From CAYLNM01 sp964385045 (GTDB lineage: Bacteria > Planctomycetota > Phycisphaerae > Phycisphaerales > SM1A02), in assembly GCA_964385045.1 (NCBI GenBank), contig CAYLNM010000032.1, positions 1 to 30,358 of the forward strand: a stretch of 30,358 nt of DNA, given 5' to 3'. Below are positions 24,394 through 30,358 of the stretch, in pieces (position 1 is the stretch's first letter; the number at the start of each line of letters is the position of its first letter). The position numbers were made by a program, and so were the translations under genes. A model generated the notes under the pieces. It was given only the letters and a program-made list of their open reading frames with translations, was not told where the DNA came from and did no database searches.

Positions 24394-25404
24394 ATGCCCA
24401 CGCTTCTCCCCCCGCCGCTCGCCCCCGGCGACGCGATCGGCTTCTTCTCGCCCTCCGCGGCCGTCACCGCGTGGGCCCCCACCCGCTTCGAGCGGGCCAG
24501 GGCGTTCGTCGCCGCCCGCGGCCACCGACTCGTGCCGGGATTGCTGACCGGCCGCCGCGACGCCTACCGCTCGGGCTCGATCCGCGCGCGGGCGGAGGAG
24601 CTCAACGCCCTGCTCCGTGATCCTGAGGTGCGGTGCGTCATGTCCACGATCGGCGGCTTCAACAGCAACGCCCTGCTGCCGCACCTGGATCTGGATGCGA
24701 TCCGACGTGACCCCAAGATCGTGGTCGGCTACTCCGACGTCACCGCCCTGCTGCTCGGGATCCACGCCCGCACCGGGCTGGTGACGTTCCAGGGGCCGGC
24801 CCTCGTGGCGTCGCTCGGCGAGCTGCCGCCGCTGGTGGACCGGACGTGGGAGGCGTTCGCCGCGGTGGCGTGCGGACCGCGGCGCGAGCGGCACGAGCTC
24901 GTCGCGCCGGCCGAGTGGACCGACGAGTGGATCGAGTGGGAGGAGCAGGGTCGGCCCAAGCGCACGCGTCCCAACGACGTGCGGTTCCACGGCCGCGGTA
25001 CGGTGCGCGGCCGGCTCATCGGCGGCAACCTGAACACCATGGGGGGCATCGGGGGCAGCCCGTGGATGCCCGCCATCGAGCCCGGCGACGTGCTGCTGCT
25101 CGAGGACAGCCGGCTGTCGATCGCGACGGTGGAGCGCTCGCTCGCCTGGCTCGACCTGAACGGCGTGCTCGACCGGGTGGCCGCGGTGCTGCTCGGCAAG
25201 CACGAGCTGCTCGACGACGCCGGCACCGGACGCACCGCCCTCGACGTCCTGCGCGAGATCCTCGCCGGTCGCGAGCTGCCGGTGGTCGAGGGGTTCGACT
25301 CGTGCCACACGCACCCGATGCTGACGGTGCCGATCGGCGTCGCGGTCGAGATCGACTTCGACGCCGAGCGGGTGGCGATCGCGGAGCCGTGGCTGGCGGG
25401 GTGA
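24394..25404 (+). CDS. S66-family serine peptidase, MccF type (microcin C immunity-like)
   Basis: This 336-residue protein belongs to the S66 family, which includes murein LD-carboxypeptidase LdcA and MccF. MccF cleaves the amide bond in aminoacyl-adenylate mimics such as processed microcin C. The nucleophile is Ser114 in VVGYSDVT. Glu237 in LLLEDSR and a His in CHTHP (305 or 307) complete the Ser-Glu-His triad. The Trp-rich loop EWTDEWIEWEEQ, before RGRLIGGNLNT, corresponds to the MccF segment whose tryptophan stacks on the nucleobase. This favours MccF over LdcA. It starts at ATG 24394 and has its own upstream region, with a weak TATCGT at 24329. It lies between fic and the NADAR-PARG pair. 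Confidence 0.85.
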   Translation: MPTLLPPPLAPGDAIGFFSPSAAVTAWAPTRFERARAFVAARGHRLVPGLLTGRRDAYRSGSIRARAEELNALLRDPEVRCVMSTIGGFNSNALLPHLDLDAIRRDPKIVVGYSDVTALLLGIHARTGLVTFQGPALVASLGELPPLVDRTWEAFAAVACGPRRERHELVAPAEWTDEWIEWEEQGRPKRTRPNDVRFHGRGTVRGRLIGGNLNTMGGIGGSPWMPAIEPGDVLLLEDSRLSIATVERSLAWLDLNGVLDRVAAVLLGKHELLDDAGTGRTALDVLREILAGRELPVVEGFDSCHTHPMLTVPIGVAVEIDFDAERVAIAEPWLAG

Positions 25405-25466
25405 GTCGCGACGCGATGCGGCGCCGCACCGACGGGCGCGTCACGGGCTCGCGGCGCCACCGACGC

Positions 25467-25492
25467 GACTCCGTGCTATCCTCGGCCGGAGT
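25467..25492 (+). promoter_or_regulatory. Extended -10 promoter within an inverted repeat, upstream of the NADAR gene
   Basis: TGCTATCCT (25474-25482) fits an extended -10 element (TGn-TATaaT). It is enclosed by GACTCC (25467-25472) and GGAGTC (25487-25492), a 6-bp inverted repeat that could be a regulator site. The start site would be about 25 nt before the NADAR ATG at 25514. Confidence 0.45.
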
Positions 25493-25513
25493 CGGGAGGC
25501 AACGGGGGCCGGG

Positions 25514-26137
25514 ATGCACCAGCCGAAGGACGTCGACGACCTGATCGCCGCGATCGCGCACGGCGCCCGCCCGCGATTCGTCCTCTTCATGAGTCATCGG
25601 CCGCCGCCGGAGCGCGGGAGCGGCGAGATCGGTCCCGAGTGCCTGAGCCAGTGGTACCCGGCGCCGTTCGAGCACGCGGGCGTGCGGTACGCGACGGCCG
25701 AGCACTGGATGATGGCGGAGAAGGCGCGGCTCTTCGGCGACGACGAGGTCGCCCGGGCGGTGGTGGCGGACGACGATCCGCGCGCCGCCAAGCGACTCGG
25801 CCGCGCGGTGCGGGGCTTCGACGAGGCACGCTGGACCGAGCGGCGGGACGAGGTCGTGCGGCGAGGCAACGAGCTGAAGTTCGCGGCCCATCCGCCGCTC
25901 GCCGACGTCCTCGAGCGCACGGGGGACGCCGTGCTGGTGGAGGCCAGTCCCCGGGACCGCGTCTGGGGCATCGGCCGCTCGGCGGAGGACCCCGGTGCCC
26001 GCGACCCGTCGCGCTGGAAGGGCCTGAACCGCCTCGGCTTCGCGTTGATGGCGGTGCGCGAGCAGCGACGTGCGGCCACGAAGGCGAGCGCGAAGGCGAA
26101 CGCGGCCGGCGGCCCCGCCGGCGGGGGGGAGTCGTGA
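25514..26137 (+). CDS. NADAR family N-glycosidase (YbiA/DUF1768-like)
   Basis: This 207-residue protein aligns with E. coli YbiA across the fold. CLSQWYPAPF corresponds to the FSNF start motif, and YATAEHWMMAEKARLF carries the conserved Glu of the TSEH motif. VLVEASPRDRVWGIG and KGLNRLGFALMAVREQ match the C-terminal signatures. NADAR proteins act on N-glycosidic bonds in riboflavin intermediates or ADP-ribose conjugates, and some are reported to remove ADP-ribose from guanine in DNA. A 20-residue Ala/Lys/Gly tail follows the domain. The start is ATG 25514, with purine-rich GGGAGG about 14 bases upstream. Its stop overlaps the GTG start of a PARG-like gene by 4 bp, so both are made together. 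That strongly favours an ADP-ribose role over riboflavin here. Confidence 0.88.
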   Translation: MHQPKDVDDLIAAIAHGARPRFVLFMSHRPPPERGSGEIGPECLSQWYPAPFEHAGVRYATAEHWMMAEKARLFGDDEVARAVVADDDPRAAKRLGRAVRGFDEARWTERRDEVVRRGNELKFAAHPPLADVLERTGDAVLVEASPRDRVWGIGRSAEDPGARDPSRWKGLNRLGFALMAVREQRRAATKASAKANAAGGPAGGGES

Positions 26138-27045
26138 GCGTGGAGCTGCTCGAGCGACATCCATGGATCGGGCGCCCGCTGACGTGCCCGCGGGCCACCG
26201 AGGTGCTCGAGGTCCTCGAGCGCGGCGCGTACTCGGCCGGCGGCGAGTCGGCCGACGTCTCGGCGATGCAGCGGGCGGCGGAGTCCGGCACGGTCCTGCA
26301 CGAGCCCGAGGAGCTCGGCGGGCTGCGAGCGGGCGACGGCCGGTCGGGGGCTGGGGCGGCAAAGGCGACGGACGCGACGGAGGCGGCGGCGGGACTGCCC
26401 GCGATCACGGTCACCGACGAGACCACGCAGGACGCGGCGTACCGGCTGCACGATCGCGGGTCGCCGCCAGTCGTGCTGAACTTCGCGGCGGGGCGCAATC
26501 CCGGCGGCGGCTTCCTCAGGGGCTCGCGGGCGCAGGAGGAGGACCTCTGCCGGTGCAGCGGTCTGTTCCCGGCCCTGCTGCGGGCCCGCGGATACTACGA
26601 GGCCAACCGGGCCGACCGCACCGCGCGGCACACCGATCACGTGATCCACTCGCCGGCGGTGCCGTTCCTGCGCCGGCGCGGGCGCGATCCGTTCGAGGCC
26701 CCGCCGCGTCCGGTGTCCGTCATCACGTCGGCGGCGCCGGTCGCCACCGTGCTGCACGAGCGCGGAACGTACGACGAGACCGAGGTGCGGGCGATCTTCC
26801 GTCGCCGCTGGGCGAACGTGCTCGCGGTCGCCGCCCGCCACGGGCACCGCGTGCTCGTGCTGGGCGCCTGGGGGTGCGGGGCGTTCGGCAACGACGCGGG
26901 GCTCGTCGCCCGGGAGGCGCAGGCCGCGATCGATGCGTCGCCGCACGCCGGCGGCTTCGACGAGCTCGTCTTCGCGATTCCGGACCACGGGCCGGTCGGT
27001 CACCGCAACCACGTGACGTTTCGCACGGCGCTGCTCGGCGGCTGA
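26134..27045 (+). CDS. Bacterial-type poly(ADP-ribose) glycohydrolase-like protein (DUF2263/TIGR02452)
   Basis: This 303-residue macrodomain-fold protein carries the PARG signature GGG-X6-8-QEE: Gly124-126, seven residues, then Gln134-Glu135-Glu136 (GGGFLRGSRAQEEDL). The preceding VVLNFAAGRNP and the later LVLGAWGCGAFGND and HRNHVTFRTAL match the bacterial family. In the family, the paired glutamates cleave the ribose-ribose or ribose-protein bond of ADP-ribose modifications. An N-terminal region of about 100 residues, including an Ala/Gly/Thr-rich insert, precedes the core. The GTG start at 26134 overlaps the NADAR stop (GTGA), and a G-rich Shine-Dalgarno lies just upstream. A strong hairpin follows the gene. 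No ADP-ribosyltransferase is encoded in the window. Confidence 0.9.
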   Translation: MSVELLERHPWIGRPLTCPRATEVLEVLERGAYSAGGESADVSAMQRAAESGTVLHEPEELGGLRAGDGRSGAGAAKATDATEAAAGLPAITVTDETTQDAAYRLHDRGSPPVVLNFAAGRNPGGGFLRGSRAQEEDLCRCSGLFPALLRARGYYEANRADRTARHTDHVIHSPAVPFLRRRGRDPFEAPPRPVSVITSAAPVATVLHERGTYDETEVRAIFRRRWANVLAVAARHGHRVLVLGAWGCGAFGNDAGLVAREAQAAIDASPHAGGFDELVFAIPDHGPVGHRNHVTFRTALLGG

Positions 27046-27072
27046 GCCGGCGACGTCGGGCCCGGCGCGCGA

Positions 27073-27102
27073 CGAGGCCCCGCTCACGGGAGCGGGGCCT
27101 CG
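27073..27102. terminator. Strong bidirectional terminator
   Basis: A 13-bp perfect stem (27073-27085 with 27090-27102) around an ACGG loop lies 28 bp after the PARG-like gene and 55 bp after the convergent propeller gene. It is the clearest hairpin in the window; no T-tract is present on either strand. Confidence 0.8.
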
Positions 27103-27156
27103 CGGGAGGACGCGCGGCGGATCACCGGCATCCGGACGGGAGCGCGGGAGAGGGGA

Positions 27157-28482
27157 TCAGCTGCAGGGGCCGAAGTCGCCGAGCAGCGCGACGAGGTCGT
27201 CGAAGTCGACCGCGCCGTCGTCGTCGAGGTCGGCCGGGCAGCCGGGGCAGGTGCCGAAGCTCGACAGGAGCGTCAGCAGGTCGGTGAGGGCCACGGCGCC
27301 GTCCCCGTCGAGGTCGGCCGGGCAGCCCGCGTCGAAGGCGAAGACCAGCACCGCACCGGCGCCGTCGGTCGCATCGTCGTCCTCGGGGGCGCCGACCACC
27401 GCACCGGCGGGATCGAGGGCGACCGAGTACCCGACCTCGTCGTCGTTCTCGTTCCCCGGATCGCGCAGTCGCTCCACGCCCTGCCAGTCCGCCGGATCGC
27501 CGGATCGCTGGAACAGGAACGCGGTGCCGTTGTCGTTGCCGGGCGCCCCCACGATCGCGAGGTCGCCGAGGAGATCGACGCGCTCGCCGAAGTCGGTCTC
27601 GTCGCCGGGACCGAACGGCAGGAGGATCTGCTCGAGCATCCATGCGTCGTCCGCGAGGACGTGCACGCTCGCGTAGCCATCGGCGTCGCCGTCCGGCGCC
27701 CCGACGATGAGCCGCTGACCCTCGATCGCGACCGCGGCGCCGAAGTCGTCGTCGGAGTCGAACGGGGCCGGAATCCGCTGCTGCTCGATCCACGTCCCGT
27801 CGGTCCGGAGGTAGACCGAGGCGGATCCGTCGTCCTCGGGGGCGCCGACGATCGCGCGGTCGCCGTCGATGTCGACGGACTCGCCGTAGTGGTCGTCGTC
27901 GGGGTCGCTCGGCGTCAGCGTCTGGATGAGCGTCCAGCCGCCGGGTCCGAAGTCGAAGATGCTGGCCGAGCCGGCCGCGTCCGCGGGCGCCCCGACGATC
28001 GCGGTGGTTCCGTCGAGGGCGACCGCATGGCCGAACCCGTCGTCGGAGCCGCTGGGGGAGGAGACGGTGCCGGCCGGCGTCCAGGCACCGCCGTCGAGCC
28101 GGAAGAAGTGCACCGAGCCCTGATCCTCGGGCGAGCCGACGACGAGGTGCTCGCCGTCGATGTCGACCGAGTAGCCGAACTGGCTGGCGCCCGCGAAGGA
28201 CGGGAACAGCTCCTGCTCGAGCGTCCACGCGTCGCCGACGAGGCGGAAGACGCGGACGCTGCCCGGCGCGTCGCCGGGCAGGCCGACCACGAGCACGTCG
28301 CCGTCGCGAGCGACGTCGTGTCCGAAGTCCAGGTCGCTGGACTCGTCCGGCGACGGTGCGAGCTTCGTGACGGAGGTGATCTCGACCGGCTGGGCGAGGG
28401 CGACGCCGGGGGCGGCGAGGACCGAGGCGGCGGCGACCGTGACGGCCGCGGCCGGGATGGAACGGAACGGGGCACGAGACAT
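27157..28482 (-). CDS. Secreted FG-GAP beta-propeller protein with dockerin-like Asp-rich C-terminus
   Basis: The 441-residue protein has a signal peptide (cleavage probably after ALA, residue 30). Seven FG-GAP-like repeats follow, each with a pattern such as FGYSVDIDGEHLVVGSPED or FGHAVALDGTTAIVGAPAD, which suggests a closed seven-bladed propeller. The last 55 residues hold two copies of a Cys-flanked EF-hand-like motif (CPADLDGDGAV, then CPADLDDDGAV), the dockerin-type tail common on exported Phycisphaerales proteins. It probably binds Ca2+ and acts outside the cytoplasm, perhaps in surface adhesion; no enzymatic motif is seen. Start ATG 28482 has GGAGA upstream. It converges on the PARG-like gene across a strong terminator. 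Confidence 0.9.
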   Translation of the reverse strand: MSRAPFRSIPAAAVTVAAASVLAAPGVALAQPVEITSVTKLAPSPDESSDLDFGHDVARDGDVLVVGLPGDAPGSVRVFRLVGDAWTLEQELFPSFAGASQFGYSVDIDGEHLVVGSPEDQGSVHFFRLDGGAWTPAGTVSSPSGSDDGFGHAVALDGTTAIVGAPADAAGSASIFDFGPGGWTLIQTLTPSDPDDDHYGESVDIDGDRAIVGAPEDDGSASVYLRTDGTWIEQQRIPAPFDSDDDFGAAVAIEGQRLIVGAPDGDADGYASVHVLADDAWMLEQILLPFGPGDETDFGERVDLLGDLAIVGAPGNDNGTAFLFQRSGDPADWQGVERLRDPGNENDDEVGYSVALDPAGAVVGAPEDDDATDGAGAVLVFAFDAGCPADLDGDGAVALTDLLTLLSSFGTCPGCPADLDDDGAVDFDDLVALLGDFGPCS

Positions 28483-28800
28483 GGCGAATCTCCAGATGGC
28501 GGACGGCGATCGGCGGATCGGAGCGGGACGTCGCGTGCGGCGCGGAGGGACCGCGCCGGCGGGGCCCGTCACGGGCCGCCGATCGGGAAGGTGGCCGGAA
28601 GCAGTGGCCGGGACGGGACGCCGGCGAGCCGGCCGGCGGACCGTGAAGGCGGGCACCGTGCCGGCCTTCACCGGAACGTGCGGGGAGGGCACGCCGGGAT
28701 ACGGACGATTCGGAGAATTTCGTCGGTGGCGGGTGCGGCGAGGGCGGCCGGCAGCGCGGCGGCGCCTGCGGCGGGCAGCGCGGCGCCAAGGGCGGTGGTC
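28483..28800. other. Intergenic region with an inverted repeat, between the nitroreductase-like and propeller genes
   Basis: Arms GTGAAGGC (28643-28650) and GCCTTCAC (28664-28671) form an 8-bp stem extended by a further GGC/GCC pair after one G-G mismatch. It could be a terminator or a leader structure for the propeller gene. No clear promoter for the propeller gene was recognised. A tandem repeat continues from 28801. Confidence 0.4.
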
Positions 28801-28932
28801 AGCGCGGCGGTCAGTGCGGCGGTCAGTGCGGCGGTCAGCGCGGCGGTCAGTGCGGCGGTCAGTGCGACGGCCAGCGCGGCGGCGCCCGCGGTGGTCAGCG
28901 CGGCGACGCCCGCGGCGGCCAGCGCGACGGCG
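28801..28932. repeat. 12-bp tandem repeat, 11 units
   Basis: Six near-perfect copies of AGYGCGGCGGTC (28801-28872) are followed by five diverged units to 28932. Units start in phase with no spacers. A minus-strand frame through them (28937 to 28668) gives a monotonous Ala/Leu/Thr peptide with no Shine-Dalgarno, which I do not call a gene. Confidence 0.9.
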
Positions 28933-28996
28933 AGCATGGCGGGCCGAGCGGTGGCGAGCGCGCGGGAGCCGGGGGCCCTCGAACGGACGGGGCCGA

Positions 28997-30097
28997 TCAG
29001 CCGCGGGCGCGCTCGGCGTCCGTCGCGGGCCCCGCGATCTCGGCGGGCCCGGCCCCTCGCGCCCCCCCGGCATCACCGGCGCCCTTGGCCTCCGCAAGGC
29101 TGCCGCTCCCGTCGCCGGTCTCGAGGACCGCCTCCACCGGTCGCCGGGGCGGCGCGGACGGCAGGTCGCCGTCCATCCGTCCGACACGGAGGATGGCCTG
29201 CGGGAACCCACCGCCGACGAGCTCCCGCAGCTGCTTCCGCAGGGCCGGGACCTGCACCGGCTGGTTGAGGTACGAGGCCTGCAGGCCCTCGGCGGTGACG
29301 GTGAGCAGCACCCGCTCGAGCGCCTGCCCGGCCCGCAGCCGGTCGGCCTCGTCGTCCCCGTCGCTGCCGAGGATCGCGATGAACGGCGAGCCCTCGGCGA
29401 GGTGCCGGTCGTGGGCCGCCACCCCGCCGCCCATGTCGAAGGTGCGGACCACCATCCGCGCCGCCGGCCCGGCGAAGGCGGGCACCGTGAGGCCGTCGCC
29501 GCGCCGCCGCGGGTGCATCCACGCCGCGAGTTCGCGGCGCCAGCTCGGGTTCGCCCACTGGATCCCGTCGCCCTCGCCGACCATCGCCGCGATCCGCACC
29601 CGCTCGGTCTCGCCGGGCACCGGGGCGAGCCAGCCGCCCTCGGCCGCCGCGGCCTGCTCCAGTCGCCCGATCGCGTCGCCGCGGACGGAACCGTCGGTGA
29701 AGCGGTGGCGGACGGTGCGCCGCCGCTCGATCGCGTCCGCGAGGGCGGCGAGGCGCGAGCGTTCGGCGGCCGCGTCGGGACCCGCGTCCGCGGCCGGTCG
29801 CAACTCGACGCGGGCGAGCCGGTCGGGATCGCGGATGTCGCACCGCTCGTGCACCACCGCGTCGAGGCCGCGGGCGGCGGCGGCGGCGCGGAGGTTGAAC
29901 AGCGCACACCCGCAGCTCATGACGAGCTCGCGGTCGTCCGGGTCGTTCACCGGCAGTGCCCGCGTGCGGTCGGCGAGCACGTCGACGTGCGCGTCCGCGA
30001 CGCGAAACGACCACGGCTGCGTGTTGTGGCTCGAGGGGGCGAGGGTCGCCGCGGCGAGCAGCTCGCGCATCAGGTCCGGGGGGACGGCGTCGGACAT
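28997..30097 (-). CDS. Acg-like nitroreductase-family protein
   Basis: This 366-residue protein has the FMN nitroreductase fold in its duplicated Acg form. The N-terminus reads AATLAPSSHNTQPWSF, typical of mycobacterial Acg (Rv2032)-type and related NAD(P)H nitroreductase annotations. Later RRRTVRHRF and the C-terminal LLTVTAEGLQASYLNQPVQ match the second half. Acg itself is thought to bind flavin with little reductase activity, so enzymatic function is uncertain. Start ATG 30097 has GGAG upstream, and TAGACT (plus-strand 30132-30137) is a possible -10 box. The last 50 residues are low complexity. Nitroreductases (MhqN) accompany mhq dioxygenases in Bacillus, but here the gene is 7 kb away. 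Confidence 0.8.
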   Translation of the reverse strand: MSDAVPPDLMRELLAAATLAPSSHNTQPWSFRVADAHVDVLADRTRALPVNDPDDRELVMSCGCALFNLRAAAAARGLDAVVHERCDIRDPDRLARVELRPAADAGPDAAAERSRLAALADAIERRRTVRHRFTDGSVRGDAIGRLEQAAAAEGGWLAPVPGETERVRIAAMVGEGDGIQWANPSWRRELAAWMHPRRRGDGLTVPAFAGPAARMVVRTFDMGGGVAAHDRHLAEGSPFIAILGSDGDDEADRLRAGQALERVLLTVTAEGLQASYLNQPVQVPALRKQLRELVGGGFPQAILRVGRMDGDLPSAPPRRPVEAVLETGDGSGSLAEAKGAGDAGGARGAGPAEIAGPATDAERARG

Positions 30098-30264
30098 GCG
30101 GGATCTCCGGCCGGGGCGGCCCGGCGCGGCGAGTCTACGAGCCGGTCGGCGGTCCTCGTCGTGGACTGCGCCAGAATGTTGCTGCTCACGTCCGGGCGCA
30201 CCGGCGACGTCGCCGCGACGGGGAGCGCGGTGCCCGAGCGCGGGCGACGACGGGCATTGGCCTC

Positions 30265-30358
30265 GTCGGCGCGTCGGCGCGTCGGCGCGTCGGCGCGTCG
30301 GCGCGTCGGCGCGGCGGCTCGTCGGCTCGTCGGCCCGTCGGCGCGGCGGCTCGTCGGC
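30265..30358. repeat. 8-bp tandem repeat (GTCGGCGC), reaching the window end
   Basis: Six perfect copies of GTCGGCGC (30265-30312) are followed by variant units (GGCGGCTC, GTCGGCTC, GTCGGCCC, GTCGGCGC, GGCGGCTC) and a partial twelfth unit at the edge. The period is not a multiple of three, and no ORF with coding character spans it. The array probably continues beyond the window. Confidence 0.92.

Noticed and set aside
24230..24482. Upstream half of the 159-codon minus-strand frame as part of the RND protein
   Set aside because: Beyond about 24270 the translation is low-complexity Gly/Arg/Ala sequence overlapping the 5' end of mccF, with no RND similarity.
24394..25404. Murein LD-carboxypeptidase LdcA assignment
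   Set aside because: The Trp-rich loop and overall motif set fit the MccF branch of family S66 better, though peptidoglycan activity cannot be excluded.
25514..26137. Riboflavin-biosynthesis role for the NADAR protein
   Set aside because: No rib genes are nearby, while the gene is translationally coupled to a PARG-type glycohydrolase, which favours ADP-ribose metabolism.
28668..28937. 89-codon minus-strand ORF with Ala/Leu/Thr repeats
   Set aside because: It is generated by the 12-bp tandem repeat, has no Shine-Dalgarno and no homology that I recognise.
30265..30358. CRISPR-like array at the right end
   Set aside because: The unit is 8 bp with no spacers and no cas genes are nearby, so it is a simple tandem repeat.

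Overview
This window is very GC-rich (roughly 70-75% by eye) and densely coding. It most likely comes from a planctomycete of the class Phycisphaerae. The strongest clue is the secreted beta-propeller protein at 27157-28482, whose tail carries two Cys-flanked, Asp-rich GCPADLDGDGAV-type motifs, a dockerin-like C-terminus that I associate with Phycisphaerales. A DUF2231-like membrane domain joined to a leucine-rich-repeat-like domain fits the same group. No rRNA, tRNA, CRISPR array, transposase or phage structural gene was seen.

Layout. Positions 17-3179 (+) hold an aspartate-carbamoyltransferase-like enzyme with an altered substrate pocket and a glutamine-dependent asparagine synthase. Positions 3227-6442 (-) hold an osmoprotectant ABC importer (ATPase, then a binding protein fused to the permease) with a MarR regulator downstream. 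A lone SAM methyltransferase (6724-7530, +) and a hairpin precede a tightly coupled cbb3 oxidase operon, ccoS-ccoN-ccoO-ccoP-ccoI (7932-13667, +), which has short heptamer tandem arrays on both sides. A glycine-rich RRM RNA-binding protein (13827-14129, -) converges on it. A GAF-PAS-PAS histidine kinase (14702-17143, +) converges on a DUF2231-like/LRR-like membrane protein (17148-18395, -).

Positions 18912-21839 (+) encode two PcpA/MhqO-like dioxygenase paralogs and an esterase, resembling the hydroquinone-detoxification mhq modules. The first paralog has lost most of its active site. An inositol-monophosphatase-family enzyme follows (21859-22713).

The most interesting stretch is 22754-27045 (+). 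A Fic AMP-transferase sits behind a TATAAT promoter decorated with repeats of TGAGCGATAG. Next come a fragment of an RND efflux pump on the other strand, an MccF-type peptidase, and a translationally coupled NADAR-PARG pair. All four intact products belong to families that make or break adenylate or ADP-ribose adducts, so the block reads as an adenylyl/ADP-ribosyl modification-and-detoxification island.

The right end has a strong bidirectional terminator, the propeller protein (-), an Acg-like nitroreductase-fold protein (-), a 12-bp tandem repeat between those two genes, and an 8-bp tandem repeat running off the window edge. In-frame or intergenic tandem repeats of 7, 8, 9, 12 and 36 bp recur and look like a property of this genome.
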